Shown here piece by piece: positions 10,801-17,396 of a DNA stretch of 64,000 nt. The stretch comes from Paenibacillus_AB sp036577625 (GTDB lineage Bacteria > Bacillota > Bacilli > Paenibacillales > NBRC-103111), in the NCBI RefSeq assembly GCF_036577625.1, contig NZ_JARBDC010000038.1, positions 62,001 through 126,000 of the forward strand, written 5' to 3'. The notes under the pieces were generated by a model that had not been told where the DNA came from, ran no database searches, and was given only the letters and a program-made list of their open reading frames with translations. How positions within the stretch are numbered: position 1 is the stretch's first letter; every line of letters starts with the position of its first letter. The translations under genes were made by a program, and so were the position numbers.

Positions 10801-11756
10801 CAGATCGGACCGTTTGCAATGATTCCGCCAAGGTCGGGCTCGTTCCCGGTCGGACCTGTTGTAACACGGACTTCCATATAGGGGTACTTGTAGACGGTCG
10901 CTTTTAGACCAATTTCCCACTGGTTACCCCAGCGGTTGATTTTGCCTAATCCGGGTATGTCATCGCCCTTGTCGTCGGCACCAACACTGAAATCCATTTT
11001 TACCTTAAATTTAAAGTTCAATGTCTTAGGGTCTAATGTGAAAGTATCCATCCCTAAATGTGTAGATAAACTTCCGATCGACGTTATTCTCACTTCATTT
11101 GAATCAAAGGTGACATTTTTCAAGTCGGATAAATTAAATGTTTCGCCAGATGAAACAGACATTAATCCCGATCCTTCAAGTGTCCCTTCTCGCATAAAAG
11201 TACCTTGCGCACAAGTACCATCCAGATACTCCCTAACATCGGAGGGAAAGGGGCCTACAGCGTTATAACATGATGAAGGGGGGCCGGCATCAAAGATATT
11301 CGGTCGTGTACTCCTGTGCGTTCGACTTCCATCAAGGTCGTACATCCAAACAACCTTGTTCGGGTCTCTAAACCACTCGAAATACCCGTATGGCACGGAA
11401 AGTGGACTAACTGTGTGGGCATCCATTGACTCCGTGCTTTGCACAACCCCAACACTATAAGATGTCCCCGACGAAGGGGAGAGCTGACGTATCACTGTAT
11501 TACTTTTCAAGTCGATCAATTCAACTTTCTGGATTCCCTCGTAGCCACTTAAATCCACAGTGCCCCCATCAAAGGAAACGTCGGAGGATAGATAATATTT
11601 TCCTGTCGAACTATTGAACGCTACAGAGGGAGGTACGATATCTTTGACCTTAAAACTGGTCGGATCAGTACCAGCAGCAAAAACGCCGTCGTAAGGGTGT
11701 ATGAAAGGCAGCGTTAGGATAAGTGCAATCATGAAAAGGTTCAAATATTTTTTCAA
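4812..11756 (-). CDS. Giant secreted surface protein with PKD, CARDB-like, laminin-G-like and fibronectin-like domains
   Basis: A 2314-residue exported protein. A signal peptide ends near residue 28 (VFAAG). Visible parts in order are: a CARDB-like beta domain around 340-415; PKD-type segments with NDPDGDTVTWNWDF near 570, and further Ig-like segments to about 860; a long central region of about 650 residues with repeated aromatic and glycine-rich turns and paired cysteines; a laminin-G/glycosidase-accessory-like domain near 1515-1645 (RMQDPTNRYAVEVDG, FKLIASGSTIKLSVNG); two copies of a 105-residue fibronectin-like repeat (about 1870-1975 and 1980-2085, each with ATMRVP or AVMLVP, then FEW or FQW and DPGT); and a PKD domain near 2090-2180. 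No LPXTG or SLH anchor is present. It follows two SLH proteins on the same strand by 7 nt, so those may hold it at the wall. I infer an adhesin or mating surface protein. Confidence 0.75.
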   Translation of the reverse strand: MKKYLNLFMIALILTLPFIHPYDGVFAAGTDPTSFKVKDIVPPSVAFNSSTGKYYLSSDVSFDGGTVDLSGYEGIQKVELIDLKSNTVIRQLSPSSGTSYSVGVVQSTESMDAHTVSPLSVPYGYFEWFRDPNKVVWMYDLDGSRTHRSTRPNIFDAGPPSSCYNAVGPFPSDVREYLDGTCAQGTFMREGTLEGSGLMSVSSGETFNLSDLKNVTFDSNEVRITSIGSLSTHLGMDTFTLDPKTLNFKFKVKMDFSVGADDKGDDIPGLGKINRWGNQWEIGLKATVYKYPYMEVRVTTGPTGNEPDLGGIIANGPICTEAGTAGAYTFYFSNNGKQSITTPFKAQVKVGPSVIFEETYSSLNSGGSKTINFNYTPPSAGNVTFNVSLDPDGALLSGKDKEVLRGNNTKSFTYEAKAAGGCGAAGGGIDGDFDIIPNTINYRDPFDIVPKNITVTIPGCTYTKHEFQFSRAGKVDRSPDVNGKTRTLTMTYEMYKYLPAIAVGTVDVSLKIHTTCGETGWIKTKPLTVVNSGNLPPTLEIKWFKRGDRSTPVTQVIQGQPVDLVLVDTNDPDGDTVTWNWDFAGSSSSWIRSLPSKYGFGTKELDYNNISTADVTGSHSIWAYASDGMGGTGSASATLNVLAPAPIPVIKGPSQVVQNRPLPQPFDSSASYSPVGRSIDHSKDEWGNKRATYPTPGDEIITLWVTDSAGLRSEGFASHTLKVIPDKPPIAVLNVPPFGLRNQTFDIFNNSYSEDGDTIVSAEYKYKYDSNNNGFADDPWQTLSGDLTKTELRPTKVGKYLFYTKVCEDWGACGDTSAQAYVGLTLDVTNLAPEVSFDISGKNEQPPLNPSIPFSPSTILGWPLYETNTNNQVTNKNYMWAAADGKLKAGLGKGLEFYYPNTKSKSYPGAPSDMYPIFNPFSDGGFGPNGISPYKGILPGTRDASRGQPLLLPPKVGGKYVVKTPIDPTTPLTPIEFMNQNTPIQSTKTHIYFWGGGDANYNIKGTLFAYNKSRIPKYRSATKMVGDGWSYTATLEHYWDDGVNPYDLAFPENGGTAIDLAFPKKAILYKGGGYYDGWRNESPSITKFGTQLAGDKILVPYMARYSTECTWSDGSDGDGSYWCSYEDPIYAIAQFDALNGSLIDDGRSHPIPSVKVKGPNPWLDQIYIGNVPANVIMSTSYLTIRTRGNNLLFLSSGYSSGDYYLELTPAGDVVTSGMFSQPSIPLYGFKKTYKNNINGQWVTDNTARDYDCRWVGPVGNPFAGGVYDDEGNPIVYRQVKCFYPNGPSNGEIFDHEHNPNQPSGLYVVKFDLATGQVIVSAKLGGQQSNYSQLGPWDQPEENDALMAYNPFTMTVYTRSFSVYYCNGCTSGELTTYYEAVSLDGSGAKWGGPQLSYMFRNWQSPFYMTPTGATGSGWCAYTASGTCERYDWHNDKFISERSQGGGGGGSYSATKTRSFIYGQFVGDGIYLSMYGGHDQSGCSGCSAQGYSTSDRFVFLDVGAVNTSGSTGFRLGQFVSPGTYDNSEINFTLNLGQAKADNEFAGISFRMQDPTNRYAVEVDGSNLYISKYVSGVRSVLKSIGFSMQDRVDYGFKLIASGSTIKLSVNGVPYFDFTDETYTSGKFGPFSNKSYASFGSISIKGVLPNRVEWLTDYAIYNEGFAEVKYDNVKFADPENDPMAGTYKWSIAHTPKFLNNQGYSTLNGKTFSSAQVNFDAVGIYDVTLRAKDDPHPNYLTPSNVFDAYRKDSNAYSKRITVHRRPISLFSLVQGSDGRFVWDYQDYDPDRWQNAWTYSGPETPGMNYATDRGIKDRKHYYITPSGVLHEGKLVSPQEVGNYIVGLQSIDEWGAESIPYEVSYWVNVKGPANTPPTATMRVPDGTSSAPTIVTTVTPYFEWNQNDVDPGTLFSAFQLQILNEWSGLIFDSYSLGQGPTPATVQGWTVTSALPAGQKLQVRVRVYDGTDWSEWSPTTWFFINRPPTAVMLVPGGTESNPTKFNDPQPTFQWSQTDLDPGTVFTYFQLQVTNEANTWVIHDSGQYWQGTSSTIGSYRPPVEMPKGQKLRVWVRVFDGYEWSSFSPQTWFYINQAPNANFDWAPKPAWEGDTITITNLSSDPDGDILTYNWTITGPGGYSRSANSQHTSILGSDTVKRPGAYVVSLTVTDPHGLPASVTKTIVVGELTIIGQVNHTPQWESNRKAYNLSVSGNEESPWVKSRFLAGEKFILNASTTDTLGSTTVANQVTATLLQTGDRSVLSSSNRIYWSGEMWKETFDQLSDGAYRFRFEARYTNGVVKTTEVPITIDKTIHDYFDLVRVK

Positions 11757-11763
11757 GCACTAA

Positions 11764-13095
11764 TCACTCCTCGGACAAACTATGGTCGACCCTCGAAGAA
11801 TAAAGTGGGTGTACGACTGTCTGCCCCAACTCAACAGCTGCCTGATTGTAAATCGCTATTCTATCCAATCCATCCTTCTGATCTACGGTAAGCTTACCTT
11901 TAGGAATAAAAAAGCCATTCACAAAATTAATATCGTTATGTCCGGCTTTTACGTTTCTGACAGCAGCAACAACGTAAAATTCATTTTCCGGGAGGTACTC
12001 CGTAAACAAGCCGAGCTTATAGGGCTTACCTGCATCTTTTAACTCCTTGGATTCCCCTTTATAGTTAACTAGTAAACTTGAGGTTCGAAATCCTCTTACA
12101 TCAACGGGGGAATCTACCACTAACTTATTAAAAGCTAGTAATGCGTATGCACCGGTCGGATATTCTCCTATCCCTCCCTCAATTACAGGGGTAACGCCAA
12201 GTGTCTTCCAACGGACATTCTTTGGAATAAGAGCGCGATTAGGATCATTAGGATCATCGAGGTCAATAGCAATAATTTTCTCGATCTCGGAATATCCATT
12301 CTCAGCCTCAAAGCGCATCTTACTAACGTCTACATTTCTCCCGTGATCCAGATAATCTCGCAGAAAGTATTGGGGCATCACGGTAAAAATATTGGTCTTA
12401 TGCCATTCAATTTCGGCGTTCGAGGTTGCGTACTTATCTACCGGGAGCGTCTTCCCGGCTTGAAGCGCCAGAACTCGTTCGATCGACGTGACCGATTGGG
12501 CCCGCGTCGTTTGGCCGAGTGGCGCCAATGTTCCGGCGTCGTCCATCCCTTGGATCAGTCCAACTTTCGTGGACTCATACAAGGCTTCGCCCTCGGTCAT
12601 CTCTTGCTTATGCCACTTGCTGTTGACCGCGCGCACCGAGATTTTGGCCATATCTACTCGAGCGATCGGCAAATTCAACTTGTCGACGGGGAATTCCGTT
12701 TCGGTAATGAGCCCTTTTTCCAAAGCAGCTGCATAGTACGGCTTGAACCACTCCGATCCGTCCGCCTTCTGGGTGATCGGGAGTTTGTTGGCCGTCACGA
12801 CCATTTTGAGATATTCCGCTCGAGTTACCCCTTTGTCCGGACGGAACGTATTGTCTTCGTAGCCGTCGACGTATCCTTTTTCAACGGCAAGGCCGACAGA
12901 TTCCAGTGACCAGTGACCGTCCATATCCCTAAATTTCGAGCTCGCGGCATTGGCCGTAAACGCTCCGCCTGTCAGCAATGCCGTGATCGCGGTAACAAGC
13001 ACTGTCTTTTTCCACATGGCTACTCCCCCTACGACAAGGACGGCGACGGCCGCCCAAGCCGATTTCTTTTTTACGAATGGCATGAGTCTTTTCAT
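11764..13095 (-). CDS. SLH-domain surface protein (second of a pair)
   Basis: A 443-residue exported protein. A basic N-terminus with two hydrophobic stretches (around 12-28 and 32-50) precedes TANAASSKFRD. Three S-layer-homology domains follow: FRDMDGHWSLESVGLAVEKG; a second with YYAAALEKGLI...PIARVDMAKI; a third with VGLIQGMDDAGTLAPLGQTTRAQS. SLH domains bind pyruvylated secondary cell-wall polymer. The C-terminal half is unassigned. The ATG at 13095 is preceded by AGGTGA. It is a paralogue of the neighbouring SLH protein (the same EIEKIIAIDLDDPNDPN-like block is present in both) and lies 7 nt before the giant surface protein, so co-expression and assembly at the wall are likely. Confidence 0.82.
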   Translation of the reverse strand: MKRLMPFVKKKSAWAAVAVLVVGGVAMWKKTVLVTAITALLTGGAFTANAASSKFRDMDGHWSLESVGLAVEKGYVDGYEDNTFRPDKGVTRAEYLKMVVTANKLPITQKADGSEWFKPYYAAALEKGLITETEFPVDKLNLPIARVDMAKISVRAVNSKWHKQEMTEGEALYESTKVGLIQGMDDAGTLAPLGQTTRAQSVTSIERVLALQAGKTLPVDKYATSNAEIEWHKTNIFTVMPQYFLRDYLDHGRNVDVSKMRFEAENGYSEIEKIIAIDLDDPNDPNRALIPKNVRWKTLGVTPVIEGGIGEYPTGAYALLAFNKLVVDSPVDVRGFRTSSLLVNYKGESKELKDAGKPYKLGLFTEYLPENEFYVVAAVRNVKAGHNDINFVNGFFIPKGKLTVDQKDGLDRIAIYNQAAVELGQTVVHPLYSSRVDHSLSEE

Positions 13096-13104
13096 GAATG
13101 TCAC

Positions 13105-14388
13105 CTATTTCGTTTGCGGTTGAGACATTTGCCGCTCAATCATTTCTTGGATTTCTTTCATTCGTTTATCGATCTCTTTCTGAATCTGATCCGAGGTCTT
13201 TTTGTCGTCAGGCAAGTCTTGTTGTACGGGGGCCTTTACGCTCATGATCGTTTTCGAGAAACGATTTCCGCCGACTTGCGCCATCGGCGCGTTCAGCACA
13301 ATGGCCAGATTCCCTGGTGCCACAAAACCTTGTTTTGGGATAATGACCGCGGGGGTATCGCCCGGTACATTTCGAAATACCGTCGCCGTTCGGGATAAGA
13401 TATTTCGGTTCAAATCAGTCACATCGCCAGTAAACCCGGTCACGTCAGGCACAACCCCTATTCTGTCGTCATACTGAATAGGATCGTGATTAAAATCGAC
13501 GCGGTGCTTGAAGTACAGTACATAGGATTTTGGATAATGCTGCACCAATGGGCTGCTAATGGGATCCGAAAGGTTAAACCACCGTAAAGTCCCCAGATCG
13601 CCGAGCAAGTCAAGATTCGGATCATTGGGGTCCTCCAAATCGATCGCCACGATGCTCTCGACGGTGACCTTATACAACCCATCCGGGGTTTCAAGGCTCA
13701 TATTCAGCGGGTCGAGCGGTATGGTTGCTTCCCCACCTAATAAGTCAGCTGCGCGGCTCAAGATATTGGATCCGCTCTTGGCGAGCTCCGCATTGGATAC
13801 GGCCTTCTGATCAACCTCCAACGGAACCCCTGCTCTGGCTTTCAAGATTCGATCCACAATCGTTACCGACTGCGCCCGGTTTGTCTTTCCGCTTGGAGCG
13901 ATTTCCCCATATCCGACACCTTGAATAAGGCCCATCCGGACAGCTTCCAGCATTGCGGATCGATCATCAATCGCTCGTCCCTTGAATTCGTCCGAAGTGG
14001 CGCGTAACGCCATCTTTGCCATTTCAACACGCGATATTGGATTATTCAGATCTTTTTGTTGAAAATCCGATGGCAGCAAAAGTCCGTTAGCCATTGCTGC
14101 AGTAACATACGGTGCATACAAATCCGAACCCGGATTTACCTTATCCGTCGTAAGATGCGTCGCCGTTACAACCATCTTCACGAACTCCCCCCTACTCAGT
14201 TCCAATTCGGGCCGAAACGTACCGTCATCGTAACCATCGATGTAGCCCTCTATGACGGCGTTTACAACCGATTCACTGAACCAATGCCCCTCCACGTCCG
14301 AAAATGTTGCTTTGGATGCAATGCTTGAATATGACGGTAGAACAGTCAAGGCCAAAGCAGCTCCAAACGCCACAAAAGATTTCTTCAT
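13105..14388 (-). CDS. SLH-domain surface protein (first of a pair)
   Basis: A 427-residue exported protein with a clear signal peptide (MKKSFVAFGAALALTVLPSY) and three SLH domains (FSDVEGHWFSESVVNAVIEG; YVTAAMANGLL...PISRVEMAKMA; MGLIQGVGYGEIAPSGKTNRAQS). A shared block with its neighbour, VESIVAIDLEDPNDPNLDLL, lies near residue 250. The C-terminus is charged and helical (QIQKEIDKRMKEIQEMIERQ) and may form a coiled coil. The start at 14388 has GGAGG about 10 nt upstream, downstream of a leader terminator hairpin, so this is the first gene of the SLH-SLH-giant protein unit. Confidence 0.85.
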   Translation of the reverse strand: MKKSFVAFGAALALTVLPSYSSIASKATFSDVEGHWFSESVVNAVIEGYIDGYDDGTFRPELELSRGEFVKMVVTATHLTTDKVNPGSDLYAPYVTAAMANGLLLPSDFQQKDLNNPISRVEMAKMALRATSDEFKGRAIDDRSAMLEAVRMGLIQGVGYGEIAPSGKTNRAQSVTIVDRILKARAGVPLEVDQKAVSNAELAKSGSNILSRAADLLGGEATIPLDPLNMSLETPDGLYKVTVESIVAIDLEDPNDPNLDLLGDLGTLRWFNLSDPISSPLVQHYPKSYVLYFKHRVDFNHDPIQYDDRIGVVPDVTGFTGDVTDLNRNILSRTATVFRNVPGDTPAVIIPKQGFVAPGNLAIVLNAPMAQVGGNRFSKTIMSVKAPVQQDLPDDKKTSDQIQKEIDKRMKEIQEMIERQMSQPQTK

Positions 14389-14432
14389 AAATAAACCGAC
14401 CTCCGTCTTAAAGAAAATCAGAAACCAAAAAA

Positions 14433-14466
14433 GGACGTACTGATACCGCAATGGGTATGTGCGTCC
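14433..14466 (-). terminator. Leader terminator hairpin B (GCGAAGGACGC family)
   Basis: The minus strand reads TTTGCGAAGGACGC, a stem of GGACG-AC-ATACC against GGTAT-GT-CGTCC with one mismatch, then TTTTTT. It lies 45 nt upstream of the SLH gene start and about 700 nt from the nearest upstream gene, so it sits in the 5' leader of the surface-protein operon and not at the end of another transcript. Confidence 0.78.
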
Positions 14467-14503
14467 TTCGCAAATTAATCAGATTCTATTTTTGATTAAG
14501 TTG

Positions 14504-14594
14504 TCCCATTATGGGAAAACACTCGAAATAATGGAACAAATTAAACACCTATTCCAAAGATAATCATATCATAAGTTCCTTTGTTTTGGAACAA
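14504..14594 (-). promoter_or_regulatory. Operator-like region of the SLH operon (GGAAC half-sites and a TCCCATTATGGGA palindrome)
   Basis: A 13-bp palindrome TCCCATTATGGGA (14504-14516) is followed by four GGAAC/GTTCC half-sites in alternating orientation (14533, 14551, 14576, 14588). They surround AT-rich sequence with weak promoter-like hexamers. A TAGAAT -10-like hexamer lies at 14484-14489. This arrangement suggests binding of a dimeric regulator that makes repeated contacts. The regulator is unknown; the XRE protein at 4425 is one candidate. Confidence 0.4.
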
Positions 14595-14639
14595 AAATCG
14601 TTATTGCAGTAAGTAACTTTAAATTATCAACCAAGTCCA

Positions 14640-15170
14640 GCATCGGGCAACTGCAGTGCCCCTGGGGGCGACGTTTCTCCAATTCTAACTTTCGCCGCGG
14701 ATATGGTTACCTGCCGCTCGTACAGCTCTTCCGCTTTACCGCCCAGTCGTCGTACATGCAGCCTTGGCGGCACATAATCAACCATCGCCCAAATGCTCAG
14801 TATATCAAAACTGGCTCAAAGCTGCGTTTCCGGACGCCGTCGACCGGTCATTGCACTTCCCGTCAATCCAGTCGATTATGCTAACAAGCGCTCGAGACGT
14901 ACCAAGAAAGCCTGCTCGTCGCACGCGAGCAGGCTGAGCAGCGCCGTCCCACCAGTTACGTGTTCACCCGTCTTGCCAAACCGCACCTCCACGTCAGTAG
15001 AACCGTAATAGTAACCGAACCGGTGCAGCCGCCCGGTTTTGCAACCCACAATCAAAGGCGTACGGGCCGCTTATGCCGAGTCCGGCCGGCCTGGATTCGG
15101 AGCGCGTGCTTGATCGTGGCCGTATCATGTTCATGAGCAATAGGTTCCTGTTTCCCACGGCCAGCAGCAA
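14640..15170. other. Gene-free GC-rich stretch with decayed coding sequence
   Basis: About 530 bp with no intact gene. The minus strand has short readable pieces such as EVRFGKTGEHVTGGTALLSL and WAVKREELYERQVTISAAKV interrupted by stops, so it looks like a mutated gene fragment. I do not recognise the family. Composition is GC-rich compared with the flanking operons, like the other scar islands of this window. Confidence 0.4.
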
Positions 15171-15171
15171 T

Positions 15172-15693
15172 CTATAGCCGCTTATCCAAGTATCTGTAGA
15201 CGGCCGTCTTAATTTGAACTGGCTTGCTTTCTGTATTCAATGGAACTTCAATTAGTGCGACAACGCTTGGACCGAACAATTGTTCTCTGACAGTAATAGG
15301 ACTGCCACGGTATGTTGTATTTTGAACGAAACTGTAAGGATATATTGGCCTCCCCATTGGGTCATGAGGTACTTTATCATCACCTACAAAATATAAACCG
15401 ACGACTTTAATTTCGCCACTAAACACGGCGGTATTTTTTGGAGTCATATCAGGATTTAGTCCAAGATTATGAATGAGGCTTTCGCGGAATCTGATAGTCC
15501 CAACCGGTTCGTCAAAAACGATGTAACCCTCTGCTTCTCTAGACTTATTGAGAACTGCAGCATCGTGCGCAGCTAGGATTACGGCTCCGTAAGATCGCAC
15601 TTCTCCGAGCATAATCATTCGATCTTCAGTATTTACCTTGAAGATGGTGACAACAACAATCATATATGCAATCAGCTTGAATACGACTTTCAT
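15172..15693 (-). CDS. Hypothetical membrane-anchored protein at the end of the Tad operon (TadF-like position)
   Basis: A 173-residue protein with one N-terminal transmembrane helix (FKLIAYMIVVVTIFKV) and an extracytoplasmic beta-rich remainder. In Tad operons the last genes encode TadE/TadF pseudopilins, each with one N-terminal helix; this gene and the previous one match in size, topology and position, but I see no specific TadF motif. The ATG at 15693 follows GAGGTGA. It is the last gene of the pilus operon; no clear terminator follows. Confidence 0.5.
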   Translation of the reverse strand: MKVVFKLIAYMIVVVTIFKVNTEDRMIMLGEVRSYGAVILAAHDAAVLNKSREAEGYIVFDEPVGTIRFRESLIHNLGLNPDMTPKNTAVFSGEIKVVGLYFVGDDKVPHDPMGRPIYPYSFVQNTTYRGSPITVREQLFGPSVVALIEVPLNTESKPVQIKTAVYRYLDKRL

Positions 15694-15718
15694 ATCGTAT
15701 TCACCTCGTCTCTTTCGA

Positions 15719-16111
15719 TTAAGGAGTGCGGTACTCTGTATTTACGAAACGGTAACTTACGATCGGCTTATCAATGACTCCGCCGAAGAAAATGAGAATC
15801 GTTCGAGGATACGTGATTCTCAGCTCGATTTTCTCATCACCAGTCCCCTTTACTTTGCGCTGAGACATGCTGAGCGTTCCTTCGAACTGGATATCCTCCC
15901 GCTTCATCCCGCGGGTACTCTCGAGATAATCTTTCACTTCGTTTTGAATTTCGTCCGTTATATACCCGTATGGCGGCGCCTTCAGAATCGCTTCCGTTAA
16001 TGCCATTTCCGCGTACATCTGATTCTTCGTATCTGCGTGGTCAAGTATGACGGCAACGAGAGTAAGACCAACGATCAATAAGTAGAGAATCATTTTATAG
16101 ACAAATTCCAT
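15719..16111 (-). CDS. TadE-like pseudopilin
   Basis: A 130-residue protein with an N-terminal transmembrane helix (MILYLLIVGLTLVAVIL) and a small outer domain. Size, single-helix topology and location after TadC and the pilin candidate fit a TadE-type minor pilin, which helps assemble or retract Flp pili. The classical TadE glutamate-containing motif after the helix is not obvious. The ATG at 16111 is preferred over the GTG one codon earlier because GGGGG lies about 8 nt upstream. It is separated from the pilin candidate by a hairpin at 16131-16155. Confidence 0.55.
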   Translation of the reverse strand: MEFVYKMILYLLIVGLTLVAVILDHADTKNQMYAEMALTEAILKAPPYGYITDEIQNEVKDYLESTRGMKREDIQFEGTLSMSQRKVKGTGDEKIELRITYPRTILIFFGGVIDKPIVSYRFVNTEYRTP

Positions 16112-16130
16112 CACTATCCCCCACTAAAGA

Positions 16131-16155
16131 AGGGAGGACCGTAGATCCTCCCTTA
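16131..16155 (-). terminator. Intergenic hairpin after the pilin candidate
   Basis: AAGGGAGGA and TCCTCCCTT form a perfect 9-bp stem with a 7-nt loop. It is followed on the minus strand by CTTTAG and not by a long T run, so it is a weak terminator or an mRNA-stabilising element. Its place between a small pilin candidate and the minor pilin fits the usual way of raising major pilin output over downstream genes. Confidence 0.6.
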
Positions 16156-16248
16156 AGGTGTTCATGCGTTTCATGCAGGCCAACCGAATTATAGTATTGA
16201 TCTAGCAATAGTAGATGACGGATCATGATATTCTGAAGCCGATCAAGC

Positions 16249-16410
16249 TTATTTTTGATAAGCACTGACGGTATCATCAACCCGTTCATTCGCTTTCGTG
16301 TGAGAATTTGTGATTTTCGCGACCAACCCCGTTGTCGGTGCGAAGATCAGTGTCATAATGAGAAACGCAGTGATTCCAAATCCCAAAATCTTTTTCCATG
16401 TCCAGACCAT
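16249..16410 (-). CDS. 53-residue membrane peptide, candidate Flp-type pilin
   Basis: A short gene starting at ATG 16410 with AGGAGG 10 nt upstream and ending at TAA 16249. The product begins MVWTWKKILGFGITAFLIMT, has one hydrophobic helix (about residues 8-30) and a polar C-terminus (ANERVDDTVSAYQK). Length, single helix and location between TadC and TadE fit a Flp-like pilin subunit. Against this, the G/xxxxEY prepilin cleavage motif is not visible and no prepilin peptidase gene lies in the window, so it may be inserted uncleaved or be another small inner subunit. The hairpin downstream supports high expression. Confidence 0.6.
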   Translation of the reverse strand: MVWTWKKILGFGITAFLIMTLIFAPTTGLVAKITNSHTKANERVDDTVSAYQK

Positions 16411-16424
16411 TAAATAACTACCTC

Positions 16425-17336
16425 CTAGTAATTGATATCAAAGGAATACGCCCACATAAAAAGGGCGAGGATACCCCAAAGTGCCGCCGCGGCTACCCCG
16501 CTAATATTCACTAGAGCGAGTACCTGGTTTATGTCTTTTTGTCTTGTTTTGTAGCTGGCTGTTTGCTTTTCTAGCAACGTTTCCTCGTTCTCTCTCAACG
16601 TCTTGCCCGCCTCTTCATAACCAATTTCATCGAGCTTATCCAATACAGAACAAATGAGCTCTATTTCAGCATTTTCCGGATAACGCTCGCGAAAGTGTTT
16701 AAGAGCGAGGGAGCGATTCTTCCAACCGTACTCGAGCAGAAGGAGGTCCTCGCGAAGGATCTTAAAGTAATTTTGATATTGCCTGATGATCGAAAGCACG
16801 TTGCGTTGTTGGGTTTCGCTTACTTCATTTCGAAGCAGCTGGATCAAAACGGATGTTTCGCGGCCAACCCGATAGTTATGGACCCGCTGAAACAATGGTG
16901 CGATGAAAATATTGAAAATGGATGGATACTGCTCGTTCGGCGATAATGCCGAAAATAAAGCCAAAGTAGCGATTATCGGGTAATAGAGCCCTCCCTCGCT
17001 CACGATGAACCATCGAAACAGGATCAGAATCAATACGATTAGGCAAATGACATCACGAGTGATTTTGAGCCGTGCTACATCTAACCATCTCGGCAATCCC
17101 ATAGACGCGAGCAGACGATCCCCCCAGGCACTGGAATACCAACGACCAAGACGCTCTGCTTTGTCCTCGATCTCCAAACGTACGTAAATCCGTACTTCAT
17201 GGAAAGCGAGAAGCCGTTGCCCGCTTCCGATCGATGAATACATAAAGATGACGGACATGACGGTGGACAACAAGCCTCCGTAAAGCAAAAGGCTGTATAT
17301 GTTCAGTTCGATCCAACTGCCGAAGTCACCAAGCAT
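16425..17336 (-). CDS. tadC: TadC-like pilus assembly platform protein
   Basis: A 303-residue inner-membrane protein of the GspF/TadC family: an N-terminal helix (about 13-32), two central helices (about 95-130), a soluble helical domain, and a C-terminal hydrophobic pair ending in ALVNISGVAAAALWGILALF. TadB and TadC together form the platform on which the TadA ATPase assembles pilin. ATG 17336 follows GGGGAGAAG. It follows TadB by 60 nt and precedes the pilin candidate by 14 nt. Sequence similarity to classical TadC is weak; the assignment rests on topology and order. Confidence 0.72.
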   Translation of the reverse strand: MLGDFGSWIELNIYSLLLYGGLLSTVMSVIFMYSSIGSGQRLLAFHEVRIYVRLEIEDKAERLGRWYSSAWGDRLLASMGLPRWLDVARLKITRDVICLIVLILILFRWFIVSEGGLYYPIIATLALFSALSPNEQYPSIFNIFIAPLFQRVHNYRVGRETSVLIQLLRNEVSETQQRNVLSIIRQYQNYFKILREDLLLLEYGWKNRSLALKHFRERYPENAEIELICSVLDKLDEIGYEEAGKTLRENEETLLEKQTASYKTRQKDINQVLALVNISGVAAAALWGILALFMWAYSFDINY

Positions 17337-17396
17337 CTAACTTCTCCCCTTCGCAATGGAAATGATCGTTTTGCATCTGGCCTTACCGGCTTGCCG

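Noticed and set aside
16095..16289. Frame between the pilin candidate and TadE
   Set aside because: It overlaps the pilin gene and the hairpin, has no good ribosome binding site and has no pilin-like helix.
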